41,155 nucleotides of DNA. Source: Betaproteobacteria bacterium (GTDB lineage Bacteria > Pseudomonadota > Gammaproteobacteria > Burkholderiales > SG8-39). Under the pieces are notes generated by a model. It was given only the letters and a program-made list of their open reading frames with translations, searched no databases and was not told the DNA's origin. Every line of letters starts with the position of its first letter. Position 1 is the stretch's first letter. Below are positions 39,917-41,155 of the stretch, piece after piece. Made by a program: the position numbers and the translations under genes. The stretch covers positions 1 to 41,155 of the forward strand of contig QYQC01000064.1 in NCBI GenBank assembly GCA_007280315.1, given 5' to 3'.

Positions 39917-41155
39917 ATGCGCACAGGAATATTCATGGTTGCCCTGCTGGCTTCCATGCTCCTTACACCCGCCGCCCTTGCCGCGGCCGATACCGATTCG
40001 GACTCGGCCAAATTACTGAAGTCCACCTCGGATCACACCAAGTTCAAGGCGCTGCAGCAGGAATTCAATTCCGGCCCGGAAGTCACAAAAGCCTGTCTTA
40101 GTTGCCATACGGAGGCCGCCAAGCAGCTGCACCGGACCGAACACTGGAAGTGGGAATACAAGACCCCCCAGGGCCAGCTGCTGGGCAAGAAGACACTCAT
40201 CAACAACTTCTGTATCTCACCTTCGTCCAACGAGGCGGCCTGCAACATCTGCCACATCGGTTACGGCTGGAAAGACGACACCTTCGACTTCAAGTCGGAA
40301 GTCAACGTCGATTGCCTGGTTTGTCACGACACGTCCGGCAACTACAGGAAACCGGCGGGCCTGGCGGGCAACGTGGTCACCAAGGCGATGGAGTTTCCGC
40401 CCGGCTCGGGCAACATCATCAAACCGATCAATCTGACAAAGATCGCGCAGGCGGTCGGAAAAACCAGCCGTGACACCTGCGGCGCCTGCCATTTCTACGG
40501 CGGAGGCGGCGACGGCGTCAAGCATGGCGACATGGACAGCTCGCTGGCGGCGCCCGACAAGGCGCTCGATGTGCACATGGACGCGCTCGGCCTCAACTTT
40601 GCCTGCGCCACCTGCCATATGACCCAGGGCCATCAGGTGCCCGGCAGCCGCTACGCGCCCACCGGCAGGGACAAGGGCGAGGCGCACCTGCGCGGCAAGG
40701 ATTACAAGACCAACCCGACTACCTGCCAGGCCTGTCACGGCCAGGCTCCGCACAAAACGAATGCCAAGCTCAATGACCATACCGACAAGGTGGCGTGTCA
40801 GACCTGTCACATTCCAAAATTCGCGCGCGGCGGCGTCCCCACCAAAATGTCCTGGGACTGGTCCACCGCCGGGAAGATGGGCCCCGATGGCAAACCGCTC
40901 ACCATAAAGGACGCCAAGGGCCACCCCACCTACATGGCGATCAAAGGCGACTTCGTCCTGGGCGATGACGTCATTCCCGAGTACCGCTGGTTCAACGGCA
41001 CGGTGACCTACACGCTGCGCAGCGACAAGGTCGACGACAGCCACCAGCCCGTCCAGATGAACCGCTATGCGGGCAGCGCGAGCGACGGAAAATCGCTGAT
41101 CTGGCCGGTCAAGATCATGCACGGCAAGCAACCCTACGACCCGGTGAACAAGACC
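39917..41155 (+). CDS. Multiheme c-type cytochrome, octaheme tetrathionate reductase (OTR)-like; 3' end outside window
   Basis: ATG at 39917 after AAAGGAGAGCGGAACA; Sec signal MRTGIFMVALLASMLLTPAALAAA; seven CxxCH in window (CLSCH, CNICH, CLVCH, CGACH, CATCH, CQACH, CQTCH). Open to the window edge, hence missing from the ORF track. Confidence 0.85.
   Translation, partial: MRTGIFMVALLASMLLTPAALAAADTDSDSAKLLKSTSDHTKFKALQQEFNSGPEVTKACLSCHTEAAKQLHRTEHWKWEYKTPQGQLLGKKTLINNFCISPSSNEAACNICHIGYGWKDDTFDFKSEVNVDCLVCHDTSGNYRKPAGLAGNVVTKAMEFPPGSGNIIKPINLTKIAQAVGKTSRDTCGACHFYGGGGDGVKHGDMDSSLAAPDKALDVHMDALGLNFACATCHMTQGHQVPGSRYAPTGRDKGEAHLRGKDYKTNPTTCQACHGQAPHKTNAKLNDHTDKVACQTCHIPKFARGGVPTKMSWDWSTAGKMGPDGKPLTIKDAKGHPTYMAIKGDFVLGDDVIPEYRWFNGTVTYTLRSDKVDDSHQPVQMNRYAGSASDGKSLIWPVKIMHGKQPYDPVNKT

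Noticed and set aside
40217-41131. 304-aa minus-strand ORF
   Set aside because: Antisense to the multiheme cytochrome, which has signal peptide, RBS and seven CxxCH motifs.

Overview
Chromosomal window from a GC-rich betaproteobacterium; the lineage is inferred from gene order and protein character, not searched. Left end: an L-Ara4N lipid A modification operon, arnB(partial)-arnC-arnA formyltransferase-arnA decarboxylase-arnD, followed by a translationally overlapping fluoroacetate-dehalogenase-like alpha/beta hydrolase, then bcp and a PIN-PhoH ATPase. Middle: a long minus-strand housekeeping block (dnaB, rplI-rpsR-priB-rpsF, rlmB, rnr, enoyl-CoA hydratase, purA, hisZ, hflC, hflK, hflX, hfq, der, bamB, yfgM, hisS, ispG, rodZ-like, pilW/pilF, rlmN, ndk, tilS, accA, HhH-GPD glycosylase, a conserved hypothetical, HNH nuclease), with a tRNA-Leu(CAG) and a DUF1185-type gene on the plus strand. 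Right end: an HpaB/4-hydroxybutyryl-CoA-dehydratase-fold protein, a DksA/TraR zinc-finger protein, UspA, and a multiheme cytochrome c (octaheme tetrathionate reductase-like) running off the window edge. The most unusual signal is a family of multi-hairpin intergenic repeats in three intergenic gaps (about 3773-4110, 7950-8153, 9570-9767), in opposite orientations on the two sides of dnaB. The long stems of different copies carry many compensatory base-pair changes, so the palindromic structure is preserved while the sequence diverges. I could not match it to a named element from memory. The rest is mostly ordinary core genome.
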